IMG/VR virus record: IMGVR_UViG_3300029787_000309
Location: 1 to 24,833 of that record
DNA from: a virus
Length of the DNA: 24,833 bases
Strand: one strand, 5' to 3'
Notes under the pieces: generated by a model
Told to the model about the DNA's origin: nothing
Seen by the model: the letters and a program-made list of their open reading frames with translations, nothing else
The model's database searches: none
Part shown: one piece after another, positions 1 to 7,578 of the stretch
How positions within the stretch are numbered: position 1 is the first letter of the stretch
How the letters are laid out: each line of letters opens with the position of its first letter
Made by a program: the position numbers and the translations under genes

Positions 1-87
1 GTAAGACTTTCAAGTGATGTACAAGAGTATTCTATTGCAGAAAATAATCTTTACACTTATGAGGTTGATTTAATAGAGAGTATATAA
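1..87 (+). CDS. C-terminal end of a minor tail protein (partial)
   Basis: An open frame enters from the left edge and stops at the TAA at 85-87, one base before the ATG of the next gene, giving the last 28 residues of a protein (ending EVDLIESI). The frame has no stop upstream and abuts the tail operon in the same orientation. In siphovirus and GTA-like tail operons this position, just before a DUF2163-like protein, is held by a minor tail protein (for example the DUF2460 family or lambda gpM). The remaining sequence is too short to choose between them, so the assignment is by position only. Confidence 0.6.
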   Translation, partial: VRLSSDVQEYSIAENNLYTYEVDLIESI

Positions 88-642
88 ATGGCTAGAACCC
101 TTACAACCGCAGTAAAAAATGAATTAGCAACAAATAGTTTACAACCTATTAATCTTTTATTTCTTAATGTGAGTACAGGTTTAAGGTTTACCGATCATTA
201 TAAAAATGTAACATATGATTCTAACACTTATACTGCATCATCTTTATTTACAAAATTATCAAGTGTTACTGAATCTTCTGAAATACAAGTAAGCAATATT
301 ACAGTTACTTTTACAGGTGCAGACCAAACCATAACATCTATATTTTTAAGTAATGATTATATAGAAAAAGAAGCTGAAATTCATAAAGGTTTTATAGGTA
401 GTAATGAAGCTGTAATTGCAGACCCTTTTTTATTATTTAAAGGTCGTATTGAATCATTTAGTATTAGCGAAACACTTAAAGATTCAAAAGTAAACATTTC
501 TATTGCTTCACATTGGGCAGATTTTAGCAAAGTTGAAGGAAGGAAAACAAATACAGGTTCACAACAAATACATTTTCCAAATGATTTAGGGTTTGAATTT
601 GCTTCACAAACTGTTCAAGATATAAAATGGGGTAGGTCATGA
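88..642 (+). CDS. DUF2163-like distal tail/hub protein
   Basis: A 184-residue protein, probably part of the distal tail/baseplate hub that links the tail tube to the tip protein. The N-terminal half has the beta-rich pattern of DUF2163/BR0599-type phage proteins (residues about 20-130: a surface loop with YDSNTYTAS, then an ISNITVTFTG strand pair and a GRIESFSI segment). The C-terminus (SQQIHFPNDLGF then IKWGRS) matches the SQ...D.GF...WG ending common in phage hub proteins. It is shorter than many DUF2163 proteins. The gene starts directly after the previous stop and its TGA overlaps the next ATG (ATGA), indicating translational coupling. Family call from remembered motif patterns; role from position. 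Confidence 0.7.
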   Translation: MARTLTTAVKNELATNSLQPINLLFLNVSTGLRFTDHYKNVTYDSNTYTASSLFTKLSSVTESSEIQVSNITVTFTGADQTITSIFLSNDYIEKEAEIHKGFIGSNEAVIADPFLLFKGRIESFSISETLKDSKVNISIASHWADFSKVEGRKTNTGSQQIHFPNDLGFEFASQTVQDIKWGRS

Positions 643-1034
643 ATGAAGTTATTGATCTATTCTATAAATTTGATAAATATAAAAATAAATCACACAAAAA
701 ATTAGAAGAATATTTACAACCCTCAATAAATTTAAATCAACACAAAAAGTTCTTTGAAAACAACGAGTTAATAGGTTTTGTTTCCTGGGCATATCTTCAT
801 AATTTAGTACAAGAAAGATTTAAAGAAACTGGTAAAATAAAAACATCTGAATGGAAGTCTGGAAATAATTTATGGTTAATAGATATAGTATCAATTAGAA
901 ACACTTTTGTAATAATGCGTTGGGTTTATAATCATTTTAGAAAAGAGTTAAAAGTAAATACATCTATTAATTGGTTAAGGACAGATGATAAAATTTATAG
1001 AGTTGGTGAAAAATTTAAAAGGGATTTTCATTAA
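639..1034 (+). CDS. HlyC/RtxC-like toxin-activating lysine acyltransferase
   Basis: A 131-residue protein resembling the RTX-toxin acyltransferase family (HlyC, PF02794), which moves a fatty acyl group from acyl-ACP to internal lysines of a protein. Visible matches to E. coli HlyC: LQPSINLNQHKKF against VLPAIRANQYALL; GFVSWAYL (46-53) against AYCSWANL; EWKSGNNLWLID (71-82) against DWTSGDRKWFID. D82 aligns with the essential HlyC D92, and H19 is the likely counterpart of catalytic H23, though the segment after it is about five residues shorter. The hallmark APFG after the Asp is absent here (VSIRN), and the protein is shorter than HlyC (170 aa), so activity is unproven. It overlaps both tail neighbours (ATGA upstream, shared A of TAATG downstream), so it is made with them. 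No RTX toxin or export genes are present; a tail protein is the obvious candidate substrate (inference). Confidence 0.75.
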   Translation: MNEVIDLFYKFDKYKNKSHKKLEEYLQPSINLNQHKKFFENNELIGFVSWAYLHNLVQERFKETGKIKTSEWKSGNNLWLIDIVSIRNTFVIMRWVYNHFRKELKVNTSINWLRTDDKIYRVGEKFKRDFH

Positions 1035-4000
1035 TGGGTAGTGTAGTTGATGCTGTTGTTAATGTCGTTAACGATTTTATTGGTTGGTTGTTACCAATAC
1101 CAGATGTTCCTGAGTTCGGTGCTTCTGAACAAGTTCGTGGAGTATTAATAAATAAACAATCAAACAATGCACAAATACCTGTAGTTTATGGAAGGCGAAA
1201 AATTGGTATTACAAGAGTGTTTGTAGAATCTTCTGGAACTGATAATCAATATTTATTTGTTGCGGGTGTTGTTTGTGAGGGTGAAATAGAAGAAATAGAA
1301 CAAATTTTTATTGATGATAAAGTTGTTTTATTTAATGGGGATTTAGATCATGGAGTAACGAGAGAAGTAGCAGAAGATGATTTAAACTTTTATAAAGACT
1401 CATCACATATACAAATTCAAGCTTTTTTAGGGCAAGATGACCAGATTGCTTCATCAGTCTTAACTCAGTCTTTTAGTTGGTCTACAGATCATAGATTAAG
1501 AGGTGTTTGTTATTTAGCTTTTAGGTTTAAATGGAATCAAGATATATATAGTTCTATTCCAGATATTAAGGTTATTTTGAAAGGGAAAAAAGTTTTTGAC
1601 CCTAGAGATTCAACTACAGGATACACTCAAAATTCAGCATTAGTTTTATTAGATTATCTTAGGAATAATAGATATGGGAAAGGTATACCAGATGATGCTT
1701 TTGAAACTAATTTTGCATCTTTTCAGACTTCTGCAAATGAAGCTGATACTGAAATAGTGCCTAGATCAATAACAGTTACACCAGTAGCGGGTATAACAAA
1801 ACAAGATATAAATGGATATTACCATGACCGCCCATCTTTTTTTGTTGATAAATTTATTAGAAGTCAAGAACAAGTAACATCAATAAGCGGTATTTCAAGT
1901 GGTACTTATTCATCAGATAGATTTTTTGGTTATATAAATGCACCTTCAACAAATACATTTGAATTTCAAACAACATCAGATGATGCAAGCCATGTTTATA
2001 TTGGTAATAACGCACAAACTGTAGATAATTTAATAAAAGAAATAGAGAAAAATAGATCATCTAAATTAATAGTAAATAATGGTGGATTACACCCCACAGT
2101 AACAAAATCTGGCTCTAAGGCTCTTGTAAATGGTGAACAATATCCAATAGTTATTTATTATGGTCAAGCTAGAGGTGGCTCTAATATGACCTTTAGATGG
2201 CGAGTAAGTGGTGGTACTTATGCCACAGATTTATCACCAATATTTTCTAATGGAGAAAATACAACAGATGAAGTTCCAGCAGTTATCAAGTTTGAAACTC
2301 ATGCTGTTTTAGACACAGATCAAAAAGTTATTGAAAATGTAAAAAAATTATTAAATCCAATGAGTGCTTTATTTACTTATAATAATGGAGTTTATAAGGT
2401 AAAAATAGAGGGAACTGGTTCTGCTTCAAAAACTATAACATCTGATAATGTCGTTGGTGGTGCTAAAGTATTAGGCGAAAGAAAAAACAATAAATATAAT
2501 CGTGTAATAGGAACTTATGTAAATCCATTTAAAAATTATCAAAATGATACAGTTACATTTCCACCTAGTGACGATAGCAATATAGAAACAGCTTTTAAAC
2601 ACGCAACAATGTTAGCAGTAGATAATAACACATTATTAGAGGGTAATTTTCAATTTCCAAATGTTACTAATACTTATAATGCAGAAACTTTATGCGAAAT
2701 TATTTTAAGACGTTCAAGAAACCAATTACAAATTCAATTAACACTTACATCTGAATTTTTAGAATTAGAAATTGGTGATATTGTTGCAATCACTTACCCT
2801 AGTGGTGGATTCAATGCAAAACCTTTTCGTGTTTTAGGTTTAACAATAAATGAAGATTTAACTGTAAATGTTCAGTTGTTTGAACATCAAGATAATTTTT
2901 ATACATTTAATGAAAAAAATGTAATTCCAACAATACCAGATACAACTTTGCCAAACCCTTTTATAGTACAAACTCCAACAGTTTCAGCTACAGATGAATT
3001 AAGGGCAAGAAATGAGGAAGCAATAGCTGTATTATTGGTTAATGTAACAGCAACAGATTTATTTATTAATGATTTCGAAGTACAAGCAAAACGATCAACT
3101 GATTCTGTGTTTATTAATTTAGGTCGTGGCAGTTCATCACAATTTGAATTAGTGAATGTTGAGGATAATGTTGTATATGATATTAGAGCAAGGTCTGTTA
3201 GTTCTATTAGTCGATCTTCATTTGTAAGTATACAGCATCAAGTTGTAGGTAAAACAGAACCCCCAGAAGATGTAACAAACTTTAGTGTTAATATTATTGG
3301 AACAGAAGCCCATTTAGGGTGGACACCAGTAAGCGATTTAGATTTATCACATTATAGAATAAGGCATTGTAGGGAAACTAGTGGGGGTACATATGCTAAT
3401 TCTATAGATATAGCTGATAAAGTATCAAGACCCGCAAATACTGTAATTGTACCCGCTATGACAGGCACATATTTTATTAAAGCTGTGGATAAAGTCGGTA
3501 ATTCTTCAAGAAATGCTGTTAGTAAAGTTGCAATTATTGAGAACATAAAAGGGTTAAATGCGGTTGCAACATCGACACAAAGCCCTAATTTTACAGGTTC
3601 AAAAACAAATACTGTAGTTGTGGATAATAAACTTCAATTAGGTACATCTAATTTATTTGATAGTGTTGCAGGAAACTTTGATGATGCTTCTGGATTATTT
3701 GATGCGGGGCAAGGAAATATTGCTAGTTCTGGCACATATGAATTTGATACACATATTGATTTAGGTTCTGTTTATACTAGCCGAGTAACTGCAAATATGA
3801 ATGTTGCAAATTTTAGTTATGTAGACTTATTCGATAGTGCTACAGGTAATTTTGACGATAGAGATGGAGATTTTGATGGTGACCCCTCAGAATTTGATGA
3901 TACTAATTCAGAATTATTAGTTGCTACCACAGAAGGCGATCCATCTGGTTCACCTACATATACTGATTTTAGAAAGTTTTTTGTTGGGGATTATAAAGCA

Positions 4001-4342
4001 AGAGCATTTAAATTTAAGGTTCAGATGACAAGTACAAAAGGCACAGCAACCCACCAAATTTCAGCATTATCGGTGACTGTAGATATGCCAGATAGGGTAT
4101 TTTCAGAATCAGACATTGTTAGTGGTACTAGTGCAAGTGGTAAAACTGTTACATATTCACCCGCTTTTAAACAGGTTCAAGGGATAGGAATTTCTGCAAG
4201 TAACTTAACAAGTGGAGATTACTATGCTATAACAAATAAAAGTGCTACAGGATTTACAATTGAGTTTTTTAATAGTTCCAATGCAACAGTAAGCAGAACA
4301 TTTGATTATGTTGCTAGAGGATATGGAGAGTTAGCAAGTTAG
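1034..4342 (+). CDS. Lambda J-like tail tip/host-recognition protein with PA14-like insert
   Basis: An 1102-residue protein, the largest in the window, forming the tail tip that contacts the host. The N-terminus has the J-family hallmark with a conserved PVVYGRRKIG stretch (about 50-59), followed by the tip core to about residue 240. Residues about 245-400 look like a PA14/GLEYA carbohydrate-binding domain: FFGYINAP, FEFQTTSDDASHVYIG, NGEQYPIVIYYGQARGG and MTFRWR reproduce the PA14 pattern. The second half of the core follows (about 410-640), then two fibronectin-III-like modules (about 640-740 and 740-825), then a region with a duplicated Asp-rich motif (LFDSxxGNFDDxxGxFD, about 874 and 932). 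The start overlaps the acyltransferase stop. Family confidence is high; domain edges are approximate. Confidence 0.88.
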   Translation: MGSVVDAVVNVVNDFIGWLLPIPDVPEFGASEQVRGVLINKQSNNAQIPVVYGRRKIGITRVFVESSGTDNQYLFVAGVVCEGEIEEIEQIFIDDKVVLFNGDLDHGVTREVAEDDLNFYKDSSHIQIQAFLGQDDQIASSVLTQSFSWSTDHRLRGVCYLAFRFKWNQDIYSSIPDIKVILKGKKVFDPRDSTTGYTQNSALVLLDYLRNNRYGKGIPDDAFETNFASFQTSANEADTEIVPRSITVTPVAGITKQDINGYYHDRPSFFVDKFIRSQEQVTSISGISSGTYSSDRFFGYINAPSTNTFEFQTTSDDASHVYIGNNAQTVDNLIKEIEKNRSSKLIVNNGGLHPTVTKSGSKALVNGEQYPIVIYYGQARGGSNMTFRWRVSGGTYATDLSPIFSNGENTTDEVPAVIKFETHAVLDTDQKVIENVKKLLNPMSALFTYNNGVYKVKIEGTGSASKTITSDNVVGGAKVLGERKNNKYNRVIGTYVNPFKNYQNDTVTFPPSDDSNIETAFKHATMLAVDNNTLLEGNFQFPNVTNTYNAETLCEIILRRSRNQLQIQLTLTSEFLELEIGDIVAITYPSGGFNAKPFRVLGLTINEDLTVNVQLFEHQDNFYTFNEKNVIPTIPDTTLPNPFIVQTPTVSATDELRARNEEAIAVLLVNVTATDLFINDFEVQAKRSTDSVFINLGRGSSSQFELVNVEDNVVYDIRARSVSSISRSSFVSIQHQVVGKTEPPEDVTNFSVNIIGTEAHLGWTPVSDLDLSHYRIRHCRETSGGTYANSIDIADKVSRPANTVIVPAMTGTYFIKAVDKVGNSSRNAVSKVAIIENIKGLNAVATSTQSPNFTGSKTNTVVVDNKLQLGTSNLFDSVAGNFDDASGLFDAGQGNIASSGTYEFDTHIDLGSVYTSRVTANMNVANFSYVDLFDSATGNFDDRDGDFDGDPSEFDDTNSELLVATTEGDPSGSPTYTDFRKFFVGDYKARAFKFKVQMTSTKGTATHQISALSVTVDMPDRVFSESDIVSGTSASGKTVTYSPAFKQVQGIGISASNLTSGDYYAITNKSATGFTIEFFNSSNATVSRTFDYVARGYGELAS

Positions 4343-4351
4343 GAGAATTAA

Positions 4352-5512
4352 ATGTCACAAAATGATTTAACAATAGCTAATCAAGGGTTCGCATCTTTTA
4401 GATCAGATCTAAATAGTGCCTTACAAGCATTAGGTTCTTTAAGTTCTGGAACGTCAGCACCTTCAACAACGTTTTCCTATCAATTATGGTATGATGTAAC
4501 AAACAATATTTTAAAAATTCGTAATGGTGATAATGATGCCTTTATAAATTTATTTTCTTTTGACCAAACAAACGACAATGTTTCTGCTTTTACTATAGGA
4601 GGGAGCATAACAACAGAGGGTGGTGATAACTTATTCAGAAATAGTTCTGGAAGTTCTTCTGTATCGATAATTAGTGCAACAAATGGTATATCAAGCCTAA
4701 AATTAGGTGATACAGCAGACTTTGATGTTGGGGTTATTGCTTATAATAATTCTGGAAATTCAATGGAAATTCAAACCAATGACTCAGCAAAAGTTATAAT
4801 TGATAGTGCGGGAAATTTTACATTACCATTAGATAACCAAAAACTTTTATTAGGTGCATCAAATGACCTTCAAATTTATCATGATGCATCTCATAGCTGT
4901 GTTCAAGATTTGGGTACTGGAGATTTAAGGCTAAAAACTAATAATACAATTATGTTGTTAAAAGGAGACTCGGAAGTATTAGCACAGTTTGATGCAGATG
5001 GGCCTGTTACTTTAAAATATGATAATACAACAAGATTAGCAACTAACCCTCATGGTATACAAGTAGATGGATATTCTCACCAAACAGCACCAGTTGTTAC
5101 AATTATTCATTCAAATGCAACTACGACAATAAATGATAATACTATCACAAACATACCAATGCAAGTAAGTGCTTTAGATACTCATAGTTTATATGATGCT
5201 ACAAATGATAGAATATTAATTCCATCAGCATTTAATGGACATTATTTTTTATTTAAATGGGCAGTTACTATTACTGGACCGGGCGATAATATGGCTGGTC
5301 ATCTTTATAAAAATGGAGCAACAGTCCAAGATGATAGGCGATTTTATGTAGGTGATGAAGGCGAAAGTATAACTTTTCAAGGTGTTTATTTTGCTACAGT
5401 TGCAACAGGTGATTTCTTTCAAGTTTTTGGATTTTCTGATAAAGGTAGTGGTTCAAGTTCAAGTGTAGCAGGTTTGCAACTTACACATATATTTGCTACT
5501 AAATTGCATTAA
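4352..5512 (+). CDS. Tail fibre with C1q-like C-terminal domain
   Basis: A 386-residue fibre. The N-terminal segment (MSQNDLTIANQGFASFRSDLN...SSGTSAP.TTFSYQLWYD...LKIRNGDNDAF) matches a widespread phage fibre attachment module that would anchor it to the tail tip. The middle (about 75-235) is Asn/Ser/Gly-rich beta repeat, including LKLGDTADFDVGVIAYNNSG and LLLGASNDLQIYHDASHS, a motif very common in marine phage fibres. The C-terminal 140 residues (NIPMQVSALDTHSLYDATNDRILIP then FLFKWAVTITG then DDRRFYVGDEGESI) read like a C1q/TNF-type jelly roll, a typical receptor-binding trimer head. An AGGAG ribosome-binding site sits just upstream, overlapping the preceding stop. Confidence 0.82.
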   Translation: MSQNDLTIANQGFASFRSDLNSALQALGSLSSGTSAPSTTFSYQLWYDVTNNILKIRNGDNDAFINLFSFDQTNDNVSAFTIGGSITTEGGDNLFRNSSGSSSVSIISATNGISSLKLGDTADFDVGVIAYNNSGNSMEIQTNDSAKVIIDSAGNFTLPLDNQKLLLGASNDLQIYHDASHSCVQDLGTGDLRLKTNNTIMLLKGDSEVLAQFDADGPVTLKYDNTTRLATNPHGIQVDGYSHQTAPVVTIIHSNATTTINDNTITNIPMQVSALDTHSLYDATNDRILIPSAFNGHYFLFKWAVTITGPGDNMAGHLYKNGATVQDDRRFYVGDEGESITFQGVYFATVATGDFFQVFGFSDKGSGSSSSVAGLQLTHIFATKLH

Positions 5513-5521
5513 GGAGTTATT

Positions 5522-5893
5522 ATGGCAATAGATTATTTAAGCTCTAAAGTTAAATTATACTGTGCATCAAAAGGTGTATCTTCTGTTAATTTTACAAAAG
5601 ATGTTTTACTGCAAGATGATGGAGATGGTTCTTATATAAAGGAATGGAATTTAGACATTGATAAACCGACAGATGCAACATTAAATAAATTTGATGGGCA
5701 AAGTTCAAGGCGAATGAGTATTTTAAGAAATCAAAGAGATAAATTATTAAAAGAAACAGATTGGTTAGCTTTATCAGATGTAACAATGAGTGACGATTGG
5801 AAAACTTACAGGCAATCTTTAAGGGATATTACGACACAAACTCCAAGTGACGATTCTTTAAGTAATATTACATTTCCAACAAAACCTAGTTAG
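5522..5893 (+). CDS. Tail fibre assembly chaperone-like protein (gp31/XkdW type)
   Basis: A 123-residue protein directly downstream of the fibre, the usual place for a fibre assembly protein. The segment RNQRDKLLKETDWLALSDVTMSDDWKTYRQSLRDI (written as about residues 67-101) carries the R..RN.LL..TDW...SD......W..YRQ.LRDIP signature of Phage_tail_APC (PF16778) and XkdW-like chaperones; the usual final Pro is replaced here. These proteins help fold or attach fibres and may not remain in the virion. The upstream site is AAGGAG with good spacing. Confidence 0.75.
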   Translation: MAIDYLSSKVKLYCASKGVSSVNFTKDVLLQDDGDGSYIKEWNLDIDKPTDATLNKFDGQSSRRMSILRNQRDKLLKETDWLALSDVTMSDDWKTYRQSLRDITTQTPSDDSLSNITFPTKPS

Positions 5894-5902
5894 GAAGAAA
5901 AA

Positions 5903-6133
5903 ATGACAGATCAAAAATCAAATGTAATAAAAATAGACAATAAAGATTATAATATAGAAAAAGATTTATCTAATGAACAAAAATATTATTTAAATCAATT
6001 AGATGATTTAGAAAAAAAAATAAAAATTAACCAGAAAGAAATAGAAAAGTTAGCTTTAGAAAGAGATCAGATTATTTGTGCAAAGGAACATTTTAATTTG
6101 AAATTAAAAAATTCTTTATCTGAAGCTAGTTAA
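5903..6133 (+). CDS. Small coiled-coil protein, function unknown
   Basis: A 76-residue protein. After an N-terminal segment with a short hairpin-like IKIDNKDYNIEKDLS, residues about 22-70 form a strongly heptad-like, Lys/Glu-rich coiled coil (QLDDLEKKIKINQKEIEKL). The arrangement (small beta turn, then QL..LE..I......I..L..ER..) resembles short proteins found next to fibre and tail genes in marine T4-like and other phages (DUF6447-like), but I cannot confirm the family. A GGAAGA site precedes the ATG. Role unknown; position suggests a virion assembly or lysis accessory protein. Confidence 0.65.
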   Translation: MTDQKSNVIKIDNKDYNIEKDLSNEQKYYLNQLDDLEKKIKINQKEIEKLALERDQIICAKEHFNLKLKNSLSEAS

Positions 6134-6183
6134 ATTCTTTTGTTTTGGCTAAAATATTTTTAATATTTGAGAGGCACAAAAAA

Positions 6184-6342
6184 TTGAAATCTAAATTACA
6201 ACATTTATTATCATTAAAAGATGAAATAGCATATTTAAAAACACAAACAGAAGGTGGTGGAAAAGGTCATTTTTTCACAACTATAAACGTTTTAGAAAAA
6301 CGTATAGAAGATATTGCGAAAGAAATAGATAAAGATGCCTAA
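6184..6342 (+). CDS. Small helical protein, function unknown (TTG start)
   Basis: About 52 residues if translation starts at the TTG at 6184, chosen because a GAGAGG ribosome-binding site lies at 6169-6174, nine bases upstream. A longer in-frame reading from a TTG at 6145 has no clear site. The protein is helical (KSKLQHLLSLKDEIAYLKTQ, then a GGGKG loop, then VLEKRIEDIAKEIDKDA) and could pack as a helical hairpin. Its end overlaps the start of the next gene by 8 bases. No family recognised. Confidence 0.55.
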   Translation: MKSKLQHLLSLKDEIAYLKTQTEGGGKGHFFTTINVLEKRIEDIAKEIDKDA

Positions 6343-6502
6343 ACCTAATTTACAAGAAATCCATGTAACGTTGGAAAGACACATTGCTGTTAGTGATGAA
6401 AGGTGGAAAGAAGCTATTTTAAGAATAAAAAGAATTGAATTATATATGATAAGTTCTGTTTCAGCGATTGTCTTATTATTAATAGGTTTACTAGTGAGGT
6501 AG
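6335..6502 (+). CDS. XhlA-like small membrane protein (lysis accessory candidate)
   Basis: A 55-residue protein, small enough to be missed by gene finders. An amphipathic N-terminal helix (LERHIAVSDERWKEAILRIKRIE) leads into one C-terminal membrane segment (MISSVSAIVLLLIGLLV) and a final Arg. This is the layout of XhlA/haemolysin-type proteins that assist holins. It overlaps the preceding gene and sits three bases before the next, at the start of a run of membrane and lysis genes. Role is inferred from topology and context only. Confidence 0.65.
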   Translation: MPKPNLQEIHVTLERHIAVSDERWKEAILRIKRIELYMISSVSAIVLLLIGLLVR

Positions 6503-6505
6503 TAA

Positions 6506-7255
6506 ATGGTAGTCGCTGAAGTTTTAACTGGTATCAGTCTTTTGAAATCGGCAACTGATGCGATAAAAAATGCCTTAGATACTGGCAAAGAAGCACATGG
6601 TATTATGAAATTAGTCCATCAAGCTTTTACTGCTGAGCAACAAATACAAAAACAAAGAAATCATAATGTTGGTGTTAAAGATCAGCTTGGTATGGAAAAT
6701 ATAGTCCAACAACAAATTGATTTGAAATTAGCTTCCGAGTTGATGCAAGAGATTAAGACCTTATGTGGGCTTAGATTCGGACCCACTTTTTGGAGTGATT
6801 GCATCATTGCTAGAAACAAGGCTATAGAAGAACAAAAAGAAAGAGAAAGAAAAGCAAGAATTAGAAAACAACAAGAAGCAAAAGAAATGCGACAAGGATT
6901 ATTTACTGTGATTTCAATTATTGTTGTTGCGGGTCTAATTTTTGGTGTAGCTATGGTTTATCAAAAGGCTTTTGCTAAAGATTATACTAGAAGTCAGAAG
7001 ATACATCGTGGAGATATAGTTATAATCAAAACAACAACTTGTAGATTATTCGCACAAGATTTAAAAGATAATGGAACGACTAGATGGTGTTTTTATCAAA
7101 CTAGAATTGGTTTTGAAAGGAAGTTTGCAACCATAACACAAGATAAAATTGCTTTTTGTCAAAGAGAATACCAATGTAGAATCAACACATTAACAGATAA
7201 ACCACCAAAAGAAGTTAATGAAACTATGAAAAACTTAAATAAAGGTTTTAAGTAA
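6506..7255 (+). CDS. Single-span membrane protein with cysteine-containing C-terminal domain
   Basis: A 249-residue protein. The N-terminal ~125 residues are alpha-helical and hydrophilic, begin with VVAEVLTGISLLKSATDAIKN, and end in a very charged stretch (EEQKERERKARIRKQQEAKE). One membrane segment follows at about 131-153 (GLFTVISIIVVAGLIFGVAMVY). The C-terminal ~95 residues contain four cysteines (TTTCRLF, RWCFYQT, AFCQREYQC), consistent with two disulfides if this part is periplasmic. The N-terminal module recalls conserved proteins of unknown function in cyanophages and marine T4-like phages. The ATG is shortly after the previous stop. A role in envelope interaction or lysis is likely from position but unproven. 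Confidence 0.65.
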   Translation: MVVAEVLTGISLLKSATDAIKNALDTGKEAHGIMKLVHQAFTAEQQIQKQRNHNVGVKDQLGMENIVQQQIDLKLASELMQEIKTLCGLRFGPTFWSDCIIARNKAIEEQKERERKARIRKQQEAKEMRQGLFTVISIIVVAGLIFGVAMVYQKAFAKDYTRSQKIHRGDIVIIKTTTCRLFAQDLKDNGTTRWCFYQTRIGFERKFATITQDKIAFCQREYQCRINTLTDKPPKEVNETMKNLNKGFK

Positions 7256-7578
7256 TGGTACAAAAAAGATTAGAAAAAAACTCAATATTAAACGAATATG
7301 ATTTAGATGGTGATAATGAAATCACAAATGAGGAATTACAACAAGCTAAAGAGATAAAGGAAACAGAAACAAAGTTAAGAAAAAATTTAGCACAATTAAG
7401 AATGGCAAGATATACTTTAATTGGAATGGGTATATTTACAGTTGCTATGTTTTTGGTACCTATTGAAAGAGTTAATGCCTTGTCAGATATAAGCAATTTA
7501 TTCTATATTTCTGGTGCGGGTATTGTTGGAACTTATATGGGTACTTCTGCTTATATGCAAAAAAATGGGGTGAAATGA
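7255..7578 (+). CDS. EF-hand two-span membrane protein (possible holin or lysis regulator)
   Basis: A 107-residue protein with one textbook EF-hand loop near the N-terminus: D16-L-D18-G-D20-N-E22-I23-T-N-E-E27, with calcium ligands at positions 1, 3, 5 and 12 and Ile at position 8. A short helix rich in Lys/Glu follows, then two membrane segments (about 51-68, TLIGMGIFTVAMFLVPI; about 80-100, NLFYISGAGIVGTYMGT) joined by a short loop. Located directly before the endolysin and holin genes and overlapping the lysozyme start, it fits a membrane component of the lysis cassette. Whether the single EF-hand binds calcium is not shown. Confidence 0.7.
   Translation: MVQKRLEKNSILNEYDLDGDNEITNEELQQAKEIKETETKLRKNLAQLRMARYTLIGMGIFTVAMFLVPIERVNALSDISNLFYISGAGIVGTYMGTSAYMQKNGVK

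Noticed and set aside
639-1034. NlpC/P60 peptidase or tail assembly protein K, expected at this position
   Set aside because: No catalytic Cys/His arrangement is present (the protein has no Cys at all), while the acyltransferase motifs fit.
1857-2060. Antisense open frame of 67 codons inside the tail-tip gene
   Set aside because: It is hydrophobic and low-complexity, with no ribosome-binding site, and is a shadow of the AT-rich PA14-encoding region.
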